Assembly: GCA_004138175.2 (NCBI GenBank)
Contig: RYFE02000042.1
Location: forward strand, 1-42,965
From: Chloroflexales bacterium ZM16-3
GTDB taxonomy: Bacteria > Chloroflexota > Chloroflexia > Chloroflexales > Chloroflexaceae
Direction of reading: 5' to 3'
DNA: 42,965 bases
The notes below the pieces were generated by a model that was given only the letters and a program-made list of their open reading frames with translations, made no database searches and was not told the origin of the DNA. Positions within the stretch are counted from its first letter, which is position 1. Every line of letters starts with the position of its first letter. Made by a program: the position numbers and the translations under genes. Shown here piece after piece: positions 42,243 to 42,965 of the stretch.

Positions 42243-42605
42243 ATGACACATCGCAACGATATAGCCGAGTCGCCCATCGCAGCGCGTGGATCCTTGTGTG
42301 AAAGGCCGCCCCCGATTTCGTGGGCGCGGCAACGAATGTCCGGCAACGTAATATCTTTCGTGTCAAGAGCATCGGCGTCTCGCTCGTGGTGATTCTGGCC
42401 GTCAGCGCCTACTATCTGGCCAGCCTCCTGTCCGCGTCTGGCGGCCCTGCCCAGCTCGCGCTCGCGGCCGTGGTCCTGGTCATTGTCATCGAAGCCGTGC
42501 TCCAGGCCGTGCTGGCGATCGGCGCCGGGGGCGCGCCCGCAGCGGGCGACTGGCTCGGCTCCCTTTCGCAGCAGGCCGCGGCGCTCGCTGCGCCGTCGGC
42601 CGCTT
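42243..42605 (+). pseudogene. Membrane protein gene, frameshifted and truncated
   Basis: An ATG at 42243 with AGGAG 7 nt ahead opens a frame ('MTHRNDIAESPIAARGSL') that ends at 42392. The adjoining frame from about 42302 encodes 'IFRVKSIGVSLVVILAVSAY', then 'LALAAVVLVIVIEAVLQAVL', two clear membrane segments. One frameshift near 42300 would join both. After about 42600 the reading runs into transposase remnant sequence in antisense, so the 3' end is lost. Family not recognised. Divergent from the luxR gene. Confidence 0.5.
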
Positions 42606-42624
42606 GGTTACGAGGCGGAGACCG

Positions 42625-42890
42625 TTACGTCCTGGGGACGACTGCGCCGAGGGCCTCAGGGGGCCAGTGGAGCATCTGGCCGCAGCAGAGCTGCGCCATG
42701 GGCAGGGAGGCCACGTCGTAGCCCGCCAGCTCAAGCGGACACTTCCCACGGATCCGCTGCTGCGCGTCCGACGTGAACGGGGTGAAGCGGTAGCACCATT
42801 CGAACACCGCCAGGTAGGTCTGCGCTGTCGTGATCGTGTCGAAGCCGCAGAACGTCTGGTAATGCTGGTCGAAGCGTCGGTTTACAGAAA
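42625..42890 (-). pseudogene. C-terminal remnant of a DDE transposase
   Basis: About 85 codons on the - strand read 'RRFDQHYQTFCGFDTITTAQ', 'TYLAVFEWCYRFTPFTSDAQ', 'RIRGKCPLELAGYDVASLPM'. The 'YRFTPF' and 'R.GKCPLELAGYDV' ends resemble rve-type transposases common in Chloroflexota. The frame breaks at about 42890, where a hairpin-rich repeat begins. No catalytic DDE part is inside the window. Confidence 0.65.
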
Positions 42891-42965
42891 TAGCCCGTAA
42901 AGCCCAGCAGCTTTAGCGCTGGGATAGAAGGGCTTCACCCGCTTTAGCGGCTTTAGCTGAATGGT
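42890..42965. repeat. Palindromic repeat at window edge
   Basis: Nested inverted repeats: AAAGCCC...GGGCTT outer (42899-42905 with 42930-42935) and CCCAGC (42903-42908) with GCTGGG (42918-42923) inner, then a direct repeat GCTTTAGCGGCTTTAGC. It interrupts the transposase remnant and continues past the window. Confidence 0.55.

Noticed and set aside
42890-42965. 3' end or guide RNA of an IS200/IS605 TnpB element
   Set aside because: The GCTTTAGC hairpins are suggestive but no TnpB or TnpA sequence is present and the window ends.

Overview
The window is GC-rich, and its gene families and style (MalT-type LuxR regulator, a small 'MNYHIRIEGHLD' protein, frequent short in-gene repeats) suggest a filamentous Chloroflexota-like bacterium. 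This assignment is an inference from style, with no marker gene behind it. No rRNA, tRNA or CRISPR array was recognised.

Left part (about 1-10.9 kb, all on the + strand): a plasmid-like or integrative-element backbone. It holds a truncated HerA/FtsK-type ATPase, a membrane protein with a C-terminal winged helix, a RecG-C-like regulator, a cluster of long palindromes with TGTCGCG motifs, a very large primase-helicase fusion (zinc ribbon, TOPRIM, P-loop, four-Cys cluster), a small HTH repressor with a consensus promoter and overlapping operator, parA/parB preceded by tandem palindromes (candidate centromere), and a phage-type antirepressor bracketed by inverted repeats.

Middle part (11.3-33.8 kb, almost all on the - strand): a class 1 DISARM defence island. 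In transcription order it reads: small HTH regulator, drmD (SNF2 helicase), GxxExxY protein, drmMI (adenine methylase), [an inserted + strand PIN toxin-antitoxin module], an AAA ATPase and DUF4276 (TOPRIM-like) pair, a membrane/coiled-coil protein, a RelE-UvrD fusion helicase, drmA, drmB, drmC. The RelE-UvrD gene overlaps drmA by 4 bp and so appears built into the core operon. drmA and drmMI are enlarged by several in-frame copies of a palindromic repeat that encodes 'SRKAAKPQR...GLSGFAALRE'. The same repeat flanks the GxxExxY gene. The 3' end of drmMI is duplicated on both sides of the toxin-antitoxin module.

A tyrosine recombinase (34.1-35.1 kb), divergent from the DISARM regulator and preceded by repeated CTTCGCATAT sites over two candidate promoters, probably marks the right side of the mobile element.

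Right part (35.1-43 kb): chromosome-like or decayed DNA. It holds a membrane M23 peptidase, an AT-rich broken serine hydrolase, a Tn3-like transposase scrap, a small conserved protein, a DUF4386-like membrane protein, a MalT-type LuxR regulator, a truncated membrane protein and a DDE transposase remnant ending in a palindromic repeat at the window edge.
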